DNA from: Erysipelotrichaceae bacterium
GTDB taxonomy: Bacteria > Bacillota_I > Bacilli_A > Erysipelotrichales > Erysipelotrichaceae
Reading direction: 5' to 3'
Length of the DNA stretch: 20,313 bases
NCBI GenBank assembly: GCA_900759455.1
Contig: CAAEVI010000044.1
Span: 1-20,313, forward strand
Part shown: piece after piece, positions 14,468 through 20,313 of the stretch
How positions within the stretch are numbered: the first letter of the stretch is position 1
How the letters are laid out: every line of letters starts with the position of its first letter
Notes under the pieces: model-generated
Told to the model about the DNA's origin: nothing
Database searches by the model: none
Seen by the model: only the letters and a program-made list of their open reading frames with translations
Translations under genes and position numbers: made by a program

Positions 14468-15492
14468 TTCAGATCCACGCTTCCCGAAGCCGTTACTTCA
14501 CCGATCACATAAGAAGGTTCATTGATTTCCGCCAGCAGAGACTGTACTTTTTCCACATCTGCCTTATCCACGGCAAGAATGAAGCCGATTCCCATATTGA
14601 AGACATTGCACATTTCTTTTTTATCGATATTTCCTGTTTTTGCAATCAGATCGAAGATCGGTTTGGACGGATAAGAATTCAGATCGATAGTAACGCCCTG
14701 ACCGTCCTTCAACATACGCGGTACATTCTCATAGAAGCCGCCGCCGGTAATATGACTCATGCCTTTGATGTCTACTTTTCCAAGCAGATGCTTGATTGCC
14801 TTTACATAAATCTTAGTCGGTGTCAGCAGTTCTTCACCCAGTGTTTTTCCGTCGAATTCATCATATTTCTGATGCAGATCAAGACCTCCGTCTTTTAACA
14901 GAACCTTGCGGATCAAAGAAAAGCCATTCGAATGGCAGCCGGAACTAGGCAGACCGATCAGCACATTGCCTTCCGCAATTTTCTGTCCGTCCAGCAGGTT
15001 GCACTTATCAACAGCGCCTACGCAGAAACCGGCAATATCATAATGGTGGATATCGTACATATCCGGCATTTCCGCCGTTTCACCGCCGATCAACGCGCAT
15101 TCTGCCTGTACGCAGCCGTCAGCCACGCCTTTCACGATCTGTTCGATCACTTCCGGATGATTTTTTCCTACTGCGATATAATCCAGGAAAAAGATCGGTG
15201 CCGCTCCCTGTACGAGCACATCGTTAACACACATGGCAACGGCATCCACACCGATCGTGTCATGTTTGTCTGCTTCAAAGGCAATCATCAGCTTTGTGCC
15301 GACACCATCCGTACCGCTGACAAGCACCGGTTCTTTATATCCATATTTTGACAGGTCAAACATTCCTCCGAATGCTCCGATGGAATCGATTGCCCCCATT
15401 GTTTTGGTACGAGCCACATGACTTTTGATACGGCGTACTGATTCATAACCGGCTTCCAGATCGACACCGGCTTCTCTATATTTATCACTCAT
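14461..15492 (-). CDS. purM: Phosphoribosylformylglycinamidine cyclo-ligase (AIR synthetase)
   Basis: This enzyme closes the imidazole ring, converting FGAM and ATP to AIR. The 343-residue product has the usual length for this homodimeric ATP-grasp-unrelated (PurM/PurL superfamily) enzyme. Landmarks are AGVDLEAGYESVRRIK near the N-terminus, SGTDGVGTKL (59-68), GVDAVAMCVNDVLVQGAAPIFFLDY, GGETAEMPDMY, GCHSNGFSLIR and MSHITGGGFYENVPR. GGAGGTC precedes the ATG at a good distance. It follows purL after a 61-base gap that contains a strong hairpin, and it overlaps purN by 7 bases. Confidence 0.97.
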   Translation of the reverse strand: MSDKYREAGVDLEAGYESVRRIKSHVARTKTMGAIDSIGAFGGMFDLSKYGYKEPVLVSGTDGVGTKLMIAFEADKHDTIGVDAVAMCVNDVLVQGAAPIFFLDYIAVGKNHPEVIEQIVKGVADGCVQAECALIGGETAEMPDMYDIHHYDIAGFCVGAVDKCNLLDGQKIAEGNVLIGLPSSGCHSNGFSLIRKVLLKDGGLDLHQKYDEFDGKTLGEELLTPTKIYVKAIKHLLGKVDIKGMSHITGGGFYENVPRMLKDGQGVTIDLNSYPSKPIFDLIAKTGNIDKKEMCNVFNMGIGFILAVDKADVEKVQSLLAEINEPSYVIGEVTASGSVDLKW

Positions 15493-15512
15493 CTTGAGAC
15501 CTCCTGTTTCAT

Positions 15513-15545
15513 GGCAGATCCGCAGAAAAGACCTGCAGATCTGCC
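15513..15545 (-). other. Strong hairpin in the purL-purM gap
   Basis: A perfect 8-bp stem GGCAGATC / GATCTGCC (15513-15520 with 15538-15545) continues, after one mismatch, into a 4-bp GCAG/CTGC helix (15522-15525 with 15533-15536) around a 7-nt loop. The base of the stem is not followed by a U run, so it is not a standard terminator. It could protect or delimit the mRNA, or be a processing site. Confidence 0.6.
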
Positions 15546-15553
15546 TGTTTTAT

Positions 15554-18500
15554 TTATTTTTGACGGAAATAATTCACGCCATTGACAAAAATGTTCTGAT
15601 CTTTGTTGCCGTCGATGTTTTGGAACAGACCTTCTTCATAACGCTCGCTGTGTCCCATTTTTCCAAGGATGCGTCCGTCGGCTGAAGTAATTCCCTCAAT
15701 GGCAAATGAAGAACCATTGATATTATAAACACCGTTCATGGTCGGATCGCCGTCTTCGTCGACATATTGTGTGGCCACCTGTCCGTTGGCAAACAGTTCA
15801 CGGGCCATTTCATCGCTGACAACGAATTTACCTTCACCGTGACTCATGGCAATGCTGTGGCATTCCCCGCATGTAAAGCTGGAGAGCCAAGGTGATTTAT
15901 TGGATGTGATGCGCGTTTTTGCCATATGTGATACGTGTCTGTTGATATTGTTGCGGAACAATGTCGGTGAATCTGCATTCAGTTTTTCGATGTCCCCATA
16001 TGGCAACAGACCGGATTTGATCAATGCCTGGAAACCGTTGCAGATACCCAGGATCAGACCGTCATTTGCCAGCAACGTCTGTACGGCGGCAGCTACTTTC
16101 GGATTGCTCAATACATTGGCAATAAACTTTCCGCTTCCGTCCGGTTCATCGCCGCTGGAGAAGCCGCCGACAACCATCAGGATCTGAGCACTTGCGATTT
16201 TTTCGCTCAGCTCCTGCAGACTCTTTTCAATGCTTTCCACGTTGAGGTTATTGAAGACATATGTTTCCACTTCTGCGCCTGCACGTTCAAACTGCTGTGC
16301 CGTATCATATTCACAGTTCTGTCCAGGGAAAACCGGAATGATTACTTTCGGATGTTCATATGTCTGTTTCGGCTTCATCGATCTTCCTGCCTCATACATC
16401 GGCGTTTCGATCTTCTTGCCGTCATGATCCACGCTCATCGGGTAGATCTTGTCATAACGTTCACACCATGCAGCGATCGCATCGTCAATCGCTACCTGTT
16501 CATCATTGAATACGAGCATTTTTTCTTCTGTCGTAATGCCCAACAGTTCGAAAGCATCATCCTGGATCGTTTCCTTTGCCTCAACGACGATACTTCCTAC
16601 ACTGAGATCATACAAAGATGCCTCACTGCGGATCGCCGCGCCGATCTTGTTACCGAATGACATTTTGCTTACTGCTTCCGCAATACCGCCGAATTTCACG
16701 GTAGCGGCAGAAACGATCTTGCCTTCTCGTGCCAGTTCACGCACTTTGTCAAAGTTCGACTTCAGCTCGTCATAATTCGGTGTATGATCTTCATGCGCAT
16801 GATGACGAACAACATAAATATAATTTCCCGCTTTTTTGAATTCAGGTGAAAGGATATGATCTGTTTTTTCTGTCGTTACGGCAAAAGTAATGACTGTCGG
16901 AGGCACGTGAATATCATTGAAAGTACCGGACATGGAATCTTTTCCGCCGATCGAAGGAGTTTCGAAAGCCAGCTGAGCTTCCACGAGACCAAGCAGAGCC
17001 TGCATTGGTTTTCCCCATTTTGCCGGGTCCTCATGGAGGCGTTCGAAATATTCCTGATTGCTCAGACGGCATGTGCGGTAATCTCCGCCCATGGCTGTTA
17101 CGCGTGCGAGTGCTTCAACAACAGAATAGCTGGCACCCAGATATGGTGAGAAACGTGCAATTTCAGGATGGAAGCCGTGTGTCATGATGGAACATGTGTT
17201 CGTAAATCCGAAGACAGGAAGTTTTTGTACAGAACCTTCTGTTTCTGTCAGCTGATATTTTCCGCCAAACGGCATCAATACGCTGGATTTTCCGATCGAT
17301 GCATCGAACATCTCCGCCAGTCCGATCTGGCTTGCGACGTTTTCTTTGCGCAGATTATCCAAAATATTGCCGGAAACGCTGTCGAACGGATCATGCTGCG
17401 TTTCTCCCTCTTCGATCACTACATCCTGAATACCGCGCACACCGTTGGTATCAAGGAAAGCACGGGACATATTAACGATTTCCCTGCCTTGGAAACTCAT
17501 GACGAGACGTGGTTCTTCACTGACTTCAGCCACGATGCAGGCATCCAGATTTTCTTCATAAGCATACTGTTTGAATGCCTCAAAGTCTTTGGCCTCGATC
17601 AAAACAGCCATGCGCTCCTGTGATTCGGAGATGGCAAGTTCTGTTCCGCTCAGTCCGGCATATTTGACCGGTACTTTATCGAGGTCGATACGCAGTCCGT
17701 CTGCCAGTTCGCCGACCGCAACGCTCACGCCGCCGGCTCCGAAATCATTTGCCTTCTTGATCAGTTTTGTTGCATTCGGATTACGGAACAAACGCTGCAG
17801 CTTACGCTCGATCGGCGCATTTCCTTTTTGTACCTCAGAAGAACACTTCGTTAATGATGTATCGTTATGTTCCTTGGAAGAACCTGTTGCACCGCCAACA
17901 CCGTCACGTCCGGTCGCACCGCCGATCAATACGACAATGTCTCCGGGAGCCGGTTTTTCCCGTTTGACATTCGCTTTCGGCGCCGCACCGACAACGGCTC
18001 CGACTTCCATTCGTTTCGCAACGTAACCGTCATCGAAAATTTCTTTTACATAGGTAGTAGCCAGTCCGATCTGATTTCCGTAAGAAGAATAACCGTGTGC
18101 AGCACCTTTGGAAATACGGCTCTGCGGCAGCTTATGTTCCAGCGTTTCGCTCAGATCCTTTGTGATATCACCGGCTCCGGTAATACGCATGGCCTGATAT
18201 ACATAGCTTCTTCCGGACAGCGGGTCGCGGATCGCTCCGCCGATGCAGGTGCTGGCACCGCCGAACGGCTCAATTTCAGTAGGGTGGTTATGCGTTTCAT
18301 TTTTAAACATCAGCAGCCAGTCCTGTTCTTCGCCGTCGACATCCACCTTTACTTCAATAGAGCAGGCATTGATTTCATCACTGATCTCAAGATCTTCCAG
18401 TTTGCCGCGTTTACGCAGCGTCTTTCCGCCAATCGTTGCCATATCCATCAGCGTCATGACCTTGCGTCCGCCGTGTACTTCCTCACGCAGCTGCAGATAA

Positions 18501-19249
18501 GTATCATAGGCTTTCTGAATGGTTTCCTGCAGCTTACCGGCTTTGATCGTAACATTCTGCAGAATGGTCTCAAATGTCGTATGACGGCAGTGATCGGACC
18601 AGTAAGTATCCAGTACCTTTAATTCCGTCATGGTCAGATCGCGCTGCTCTTCTTCCTTAAAATAACGCTGCACATGCTGCAGATCCGCAAGTGTCATGGC
18701 CAGCCCTTCTTTTTCACGAAGTGCCTGCAGCTGTGTATCATCAAAACCGATGAATCCTTCGATCACAGGAACCGGTTCGATCGTCACATCTTCTTCATTC
18801 ATCAGGACAGAAAGATCTTTTTCTCTCATTTCCACCGGGTTGATGAGATAATGCTTCACTGCTTCCAGCTGTGTCGAAGTAACTTCTCCTTCCAGAATGA
18901 CGATGCGCCCGCTCTTGATCACAACATCGCTTTTATTGTTCAAGAGCATCAGGCACTGCTGTGCACTGTCTGCACGCTGGTCATACTGTCCCGGCAGACA
19001 CTCATAAGCAATATACGTTTTCCCTTCAAGGTCCACGCTGTCAAATACATCATCCGTAACCACTTCAGACAAAACTTTCTTTTTCAATAATTCAATATCA
19101 TTTTCATCTGCGTGAAATACATCATATGTGTTATACAGCGTAACTCCGTTTAATCCCTCAAGATTCAGGTTTGTCTTTAGTTCATGAAACAAAGAATCTG
19201 CTTCGACACGATAAGCTTCTCTTTTTTTCACAAAAATGCGTGTATCCAT
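15554..19249 (-). CDS. purL: Phosphoribosylformylglycinamidine synthase, single-chain clostridial type
   Basis: This enzyme converts FGAR, glutamine and ATP to FGAM. The 1231-residue protein combines what Bacillus splits into PurS, PurL and PurQ. The N-terminal PurS-like part (about 1-160) is followed by the linker and synthase domains with DHCRHTTF, ETHNHPTEIEPFGGASTCIG, GGATGRDGVGGATGSS, and a second half with SIGGKDSMSGTF. From about residue 985 the glutaminase begins (FPGQNCEYDT, GGFSSGDEPDGSGK). Its triad is Cys1070 (LGICNGFQ), His1200 and Glu1202 (GHSER). The length and motif style fit the clostridial clade. The start at 19249 matches the expected MDTRIFVKK opening, and an in-frame stop 24 bases upstream rules out an extension. 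No good ribosome binding site precedes it; the nearest strong one serves a four-codon ORF further upstream. Confidence 0.96.
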   Translation of the reverse strand: MDTRIFVKKREAYRVEADSLFHELKTNLNLEGLNGVTLYNTYDVFHADENDIELLKKKVLSEVVTDDVFDSVDLEGKTYIAYECLPGQYDQRADSAQQCLMLLNNKSDVVIKSGRIVILEGEVTSTQLEAVKHYLINPVEMREKDLSVLMNEEDVTIEPVPVIEGFIGFDDTQLQALREKEGLAMTLADLQHVQRYFKEEEQRDLTMTELKVLDTYWSDHCRHTTFETILQNVTIKAGKLQETIQKAYDTYLQLREEVHGGRKVMTLMDMATIGGKTLRKRGKLEDLEISDEINACSIEVKVDVDGEEQDWLLMFKNETHNHPTEIEPFGGASTCIGGAIRDPLSGRSYVYQAMRITGAGDITKDLSETLEHKLPQSRISKGAAHGYSSYGNQIGLATTYVKEIFDDGYVAKRMEVGAVVGAAPKANVKREKPAPGDIVVLIGGATGRDGVGGATGSSKEHNDTSLTKCSSEVQKGNAPIERKLQRLFRNPNATKLIKKANDFGAGGVSVAVGELADGLRIDLDKVPVKYAGLSGTELAISESQERMAVLIEAKDFEAFKQYAYEENLDACIVAEVSEEPRLVMSFQGREIVNMSRAFLDTNGVRGIQDVVIEEGETQHDPFDSVSGNILDNLRKENVASQIGLAEMFDASIGKSSVLMPFGGKYQLTETEGSVQKLPVFGFTNTCSIMTHGFHPEIARFSPYLGASYSVVEALARVTAMGGDYRTCRLSNQEYFERLHEDPAKWGKPMQALLGLVEAQLAFETPSIGGKDSMSGTFNDIHVPPTVITFAVTTEKTDHILSPEFKKAGNYIYVVRHHAHEDHTPNYDELKSNFDKVRELAREGKIVSAATVKFGGIAEAVSKMSFGNKIGAAIRSEASLYDLSVGSIVVEAKETIQDDAFELLGITTEEKMLVFNDEQVAIDDAIAAWCERYDKIYPMSVDHDGKKIETPMYEAGRSMKPKQTYEHPKVIIPVFPGQNCEYDTAQQFERAGAEVETYVFNNLNVESIEKSLQELSEKIASAQILMVVGGFSSGDEPDGSGKFIANVLSNPKVAAAVQTLLANDGLILGICNGFQALIKSGLLPYGDIEKLNADSPTLFRNNINRHVSHMAKTRITSNKSPWLSSFTCGECHSIAMSHGEGKFVVSDEMARELFANGQVATQYVDEDGDPTMNGVYNINGSSFAIEGITSADGRILGKMGHSERYEEGLFQNIDGNKDQNIFVNGVNYFRQK

Positions 19250-19270
19250 TCTATCTGTTGCAGGATGTTT

Positions 19271-19296
19271 TTAACAAATCACCCTGTTTCTCCTTT
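19271..19296 (-). other. Four-codon ORF with its own ribosome binding site ahead of purL
   Basis: In the 63-base purE-purL gap, AAAGGAG (19290-19296) is followed after seven bases by GTG ATT TGT TAA (19282-19271). The stop lies 24 bases before, and in frame with, the purL ATG. It may be chance, or it may load ribosomes that reinitiate at purL. A downstream remnant of a longer start region is another explanation. Confidence 0.3.
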
Positions 19297-19312
19297 CTTT
19301 TATTTGTTGTAA

Positions 19313-19813
19313 TTACATATCCAGGTAAGAATTTGCCAGAACTTTTTCCGCCTGCGCTTTTTTGAAATCCTCTACCTTTTTCATCATAGCAGGATCTGCC
19401 AGTCCGATCATCTGTGCAGCCAGGATTGCCGCATTTTTGGCGCCTGCCTTTCCGATTGCCGTTGTCGCAACAGGAATTCCTCCCGGCATCTGAACAATGG
19501 AAAGCAGAGAATCCAGTCCACCCAATGCACTTGTCTGCATTGGAACGCCGATTACCGGCAGCGGAGTACTGCTGGCAATTACACCTGCCAGATGAGCGGC
19601 GCCTCCTGCTCCGGCGATAAATACGCGGATGCCGTTGTCCTTTGCTTCCTCTGCCAGTTTCAATGTTTCATTCGGTGTACGATGTGCGCTCAGTACGCGA
19701 ACCGTATAAGGAATCTCGAATTCCTTCAACATGTCGATTGCTGCTTCCATCGTCGGCAGATCAGATGTCGATCCCATTACGATGCAAACCTGTGGTTTTC
19801 CTGCTTCACTCAT
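19313..19813 (-). CDS. purE: N5-carboxyaminoimidazole ribonucleotide mutase (PurE catalytic subunit)
   Basis: This enzyme moves the carboxylate of N5-CAIR to give CAIR. The 166-residue protein shows GSTSDLPTM (14-22), SAHRTP with the catalytic His (42-47), GAGGAAHLAG (68-77) and SIVQMPGGIPV (105-115), all typical of class I PurE. That class normally takes N5-CAIR made by PurK, yet no purK is adjacent. The start is the ATG at 19813, preceded by GGAGGAGG. The longer frame from a TTG at 19831 overlaps that site and is rejected. It is the first gene of the operon and lies behind a guanine riboswitch, a short leader ORF and a second terminator-like hairpin. Confidence 0.95.
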   Translation of the reverse strand: MSEAGKPQVCIVMGSTSDLPTMEAAIDMLKEFEIPYTVRVLSAHRTPNETLKLAEEAKDNGIRVFIAGAGGAAHLAGVIASSTPLPVIGVPMQTSALGGLDSLLSIVQMPGGIPVATTAIGKAGAKNAAILAAQMIGLADPAMMKKVEDFKKAQAEKVLANSYLDM

Positions 19814-19829
19814 TGTTTTTTCCTCCTCC

Positions 19830-19864
19830 AAAAATAAAGTGCATGTTTACAGATCAACATGCAC
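19830..19864 (-). terminator. Second terminator-like hairpin just before purE
   Basis: A perfect 9-bp stem GTGCATGTT / AACATGCAC (19856-19864 with 19839-19847) with an 8-nt loop is followed on the minus strand by TTTATTTTT (19838-19830) and then directly by the purE GGAGGAGG. The tail is interrupted by one A, so it may terminate only partly. The end of the leader ORF lies in the 5' arm and the start of the loop. Confidence 0.65.
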
Positions 19865-19916
19865 GATGAAAACAATTCAGTTGTAATATTAATATAGCGC
19901 ATCTACTTAAGACCAT
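19854..19916 (-). CDS. Leader peptide ORF upstream of purE (20 codons)
   Basis: Beginning ATG GTC TTA AGT and ending CGT GCA TGT TGA, this ORF encodes a 20-residue peptide (starts MVLSRC, ends FHRAC). It has three Cys, several Leu and Ile, two Arg and no acidic residue. AGGAGGG (19924-19930) lies seven bases before the ATG, as good a ribosome binding site as any gene here. It begins right after the U-tract of the riboswitch terminator, so it is transcribed only when the riboswitch lets polymerase pass. Its last codons and its stop lie in the 5' arm and at the loop edge of the second hairpin, as in translation-controlled attenuators. There is no run of one amino acid to name a sensed substrate. 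No homologue is recognised; it may be a chance ORF, but the ribosome site and placement argue for translation. Confidence 0.5.
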   Translation of the reverse strand: MVLSRCAILILQLNCFHRAC

Positions 19917-19930
19917 AAGTAAACCCTCCT

Positions 19931-19973
19931 ATAAAAATATAAAAGACGTATGCCCGCCAAGCAAACACACGTC
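19931..19973 (-). terminator. Riboswitch-controlled intrinsic terminator
   Basis: An 8-bp stem GACGTGTG / CATACGTC (19966-19973 with 19945-19952; one G-U pair) with a 13-nt loop is followed on the minus strand by a U-rich tract (19944-19931). This is the expression platform of the guanine riboswitch. Its 5' arm and loop are shared with the antiterminator. Confidence 0.88.
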
Positions 19974-19998
19974 CCATGAAAGAGTGTACGTTTACTTG
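19958..19998 (-). promoter_or_regulatory. Antiterminator of the guanine riboswitch
   Basis: CAAGTAAACGTAC (19998-19986) can pair along 13 positions, with three G-U wobbles, to GTGTGTTTGCTTG (19970-19958). The first partner includes the 3' strand of the aptamer P1 helix and the second includes the 5' arm of the terminator. The two folds therefore exclude each other: ligand bound gives P1 plus terminator (off); no ligand gives antiterminator (on). Confidence 0.82.
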
Positions 19999-20063
19999 TA
20001 GTCCCACTATTTACGGCAGCGGGGTAGAAACTTGCCGACCATATCACGGCTGATATACAAGCA
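19993..20063 (-). ncRNA. Purine riboswitch aptamer, guanine type
   Basis: This is the three-way junction of the purine riboswitch class (Rfam family Purine), read on the minus strand. P1 pairs 20056-20063 with 19993-20000 (one G-U). P2 is GCCG/CGGC closing the loop GATATGG. P3 is CCCGCT/AGTGGG closing the loop GCCGTAAAT. The conserved AAGTTTCTACC joins P2 and P3. The base that pairs with the ligand, at 20001, is C in the minus-strand GACTACAAG context. That is the guanine/hypoxanthine signature; adenine riboswitches have U. The layout predicts that abundant guanine switches the pur operon off. Confidence 0.95.
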
Positions 20064-20078
20064 TAACTGTCTGCCAAT

Positions 20079-20107
20079 ATAATACATGACTTTTCTCTTT
20101 CCCGCAA
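20079..20107 (-). promoter_or_regulatory. Predicted promoter of the purine operon
   Basis: The minus strand reads TTGCGG (20102-20107), a 17-bp spacer, then TATTAT (20079-20084). Transcription from about 20072 would begin some 10 bases before the aptamer P1 helix, as expected for a riboswitch leader. I see no clear operator for a PurR-type repressor. Confidence 0.65.
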
Positions 20108-20182
20108 GAGCTTTTTTACTTTATCAGAATTTATTTTTACAAAAAATTCTACCTTTCTGTTTGATCAAAAACTTTACATGTT

Positions 20183-20212
20183 CAAAAAGAGCCAGACAAC
20201 GAGTCTGACTCT
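20183..20212 (-). terminator. Intrinsic terminator of the gene at the right edge
   Basis: A 10-bp stem AGAGTCAGAC / GTCTGGCTCT (20203-20212 with 20188-20197; one G-U), a 5-nt loop, then five U residues on the minus strand. It insulates the purine operon from the gene to the right. Confidence 0.88.
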
Positions 20213-20228
20213 GTAATATCATTCAGGA

Positions 20229-20313
20229 TCATTCGCTTTTTCTGCGTTTTGTCAAAGCAGACAGTCCCAAGGCAAATGCCGATACGAACGAAGTGATGAT
20301 CCAGAAATCAGAA
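20229..20313 (-). CDS. C-terminal end of a membrane or cell-wall-anchored protein (partial)
   Basis: Only the last 27 codons are in the window, ending in TGA at 20229-20231. They read as a hydrophobic stretch of about 19 residues (from DFWIITSF through ALGLSAL) followed by TKRRKSE and the stop. A single hydrophobic span with a short basic tail at the very end of a protein is the pattern of sortase substrates, where an LPXTG-like motif would come a few residues earlier, outside the window. It could also be the last helix of an ordinary membrane protein. The terminator behind it supports a real gene end. Confidence 0.55.
   Translation of the reverse strand, partial: SDFWIITSFVSAFALGLSALTKRRKSE

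Noticed and set aside
15513..15545. Reading the purL-purM hairpin as an operon terminator
   Set aside because: No U-tract follows the stem, and purM has a normal ribosome binding site directly downstream, so the operon most likely continues.
17867..18622. Open frame of 251 codons on the plus strand
   Set aside because: Antisense to the highly conserved synthase domains of purL; explained by the codon use of purL.
19814..19831. TTG start giving a six-residue longer PurE
   Set aside because: The TTG overlaps the GGAGGAGG that serves the ATG at 19813.
19993..20063. Adenine-type specificity for the purine riboswitch
   Set aside because: The ligand-pairing position is C, not U, and the gene context is de novo purine synthesis.
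1..20313. Mobile elements, CRISPR arrays, tRNA or rRNA genes
   Set aside because: I looked for transposase-like frames, terminal inverted repeats, regularly spaced repeats and cloverleaf or rRNA motifs in the gaps and saw none.

Overview
The window looks like a piece of a Firmicutes chromosome of moderate GC content, most likely from the Bacilli/Erysipelotrichales side. The clues are an RNA polymerase delta subunit (rpoE) directly behind argS and a DUF1934 (YwiB-like) gene, a clostridial-type single-chain PurL, strong GGAGG ribosome binding sites, and a guanine riboswitch ahead of purE. The species assignment is inference. No insertion sequence, phage gene, CRISPR array, tRNA or rRNA is visible. 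Almost the whole window is ordinary core genome.

Layout from left to right: (1) 1-133 holds hairpins and the fba terminator. (2) 134-1000 is class II fructose-bisphosphate aldolase on the minus strand. (3) 1191-3545 is a minus-strand operon, DUF1934 - argS - rpoE, with overlapping or nearly touching genes. (4) 3741-6788 holds two plus-strand cell-wall genes: a class A penicillin-binding protein, and a secreted protein with cell-wall/glucan-binding repeats and an NlpC/P60-like hydrolase domain. (5) 6827-8445 is a minus-strand pair that share their junction: a Nudix hydrolase and a SAMHD1-like HD phosphohydrolase. (6) 8509-10139 carries a membrane-bound XRE regulator and a lipoprotein, each with its own promoter and terminator. 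(7) 10381-12231 is mnmG. (8) 12351-20110 is the purine operon, transcribed leftward as purE-purL-purM-purN-purH. (9) The last ~85 bases are the C-terminal tail of a surface or membrane protein.

The purine operon is the most structured part. Its leader of about 260 nt starts at a promoter near 20079-20107. It then folds into a purine riboswitch aptamer whose specificity base is C (guanine/hypoxanthine type). A 13-bp antiterminator competes with both the aptamer P1 helix and an intrinsic terminator. Between that terminator and purE lies a second layer that a standard riboswitch annotation would miss: a 20-codon ORF with a near-ideal Shine-Dalgarno sequence. Its last codons and stop lie in the 5' arm and loop edge of a second terminator-like hairpin with a U-rich tail, immediately before the purE ribosome binding site. 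This looks like a possible translation-coupled attenuator stacked behind the riboswitch, and it is my main candidate for something undescribed. Further along the same mRNA there is a four-codon ORF with a strong ribosome binding site ahead of purL, whose own start has almost none, and a strong hairpin between purL and purM.

The encoded PurE, PurL, PurM, PurN and PurH cover N5-CAIR to CAIR, FGAR to FGAM, FGAM to AIR, GAR to FGAR, and AICAR to IMP. The genes for PurF, PurD, PurK, PurC and PurB are not in this window and must be elsewhere if the pathway is complete.
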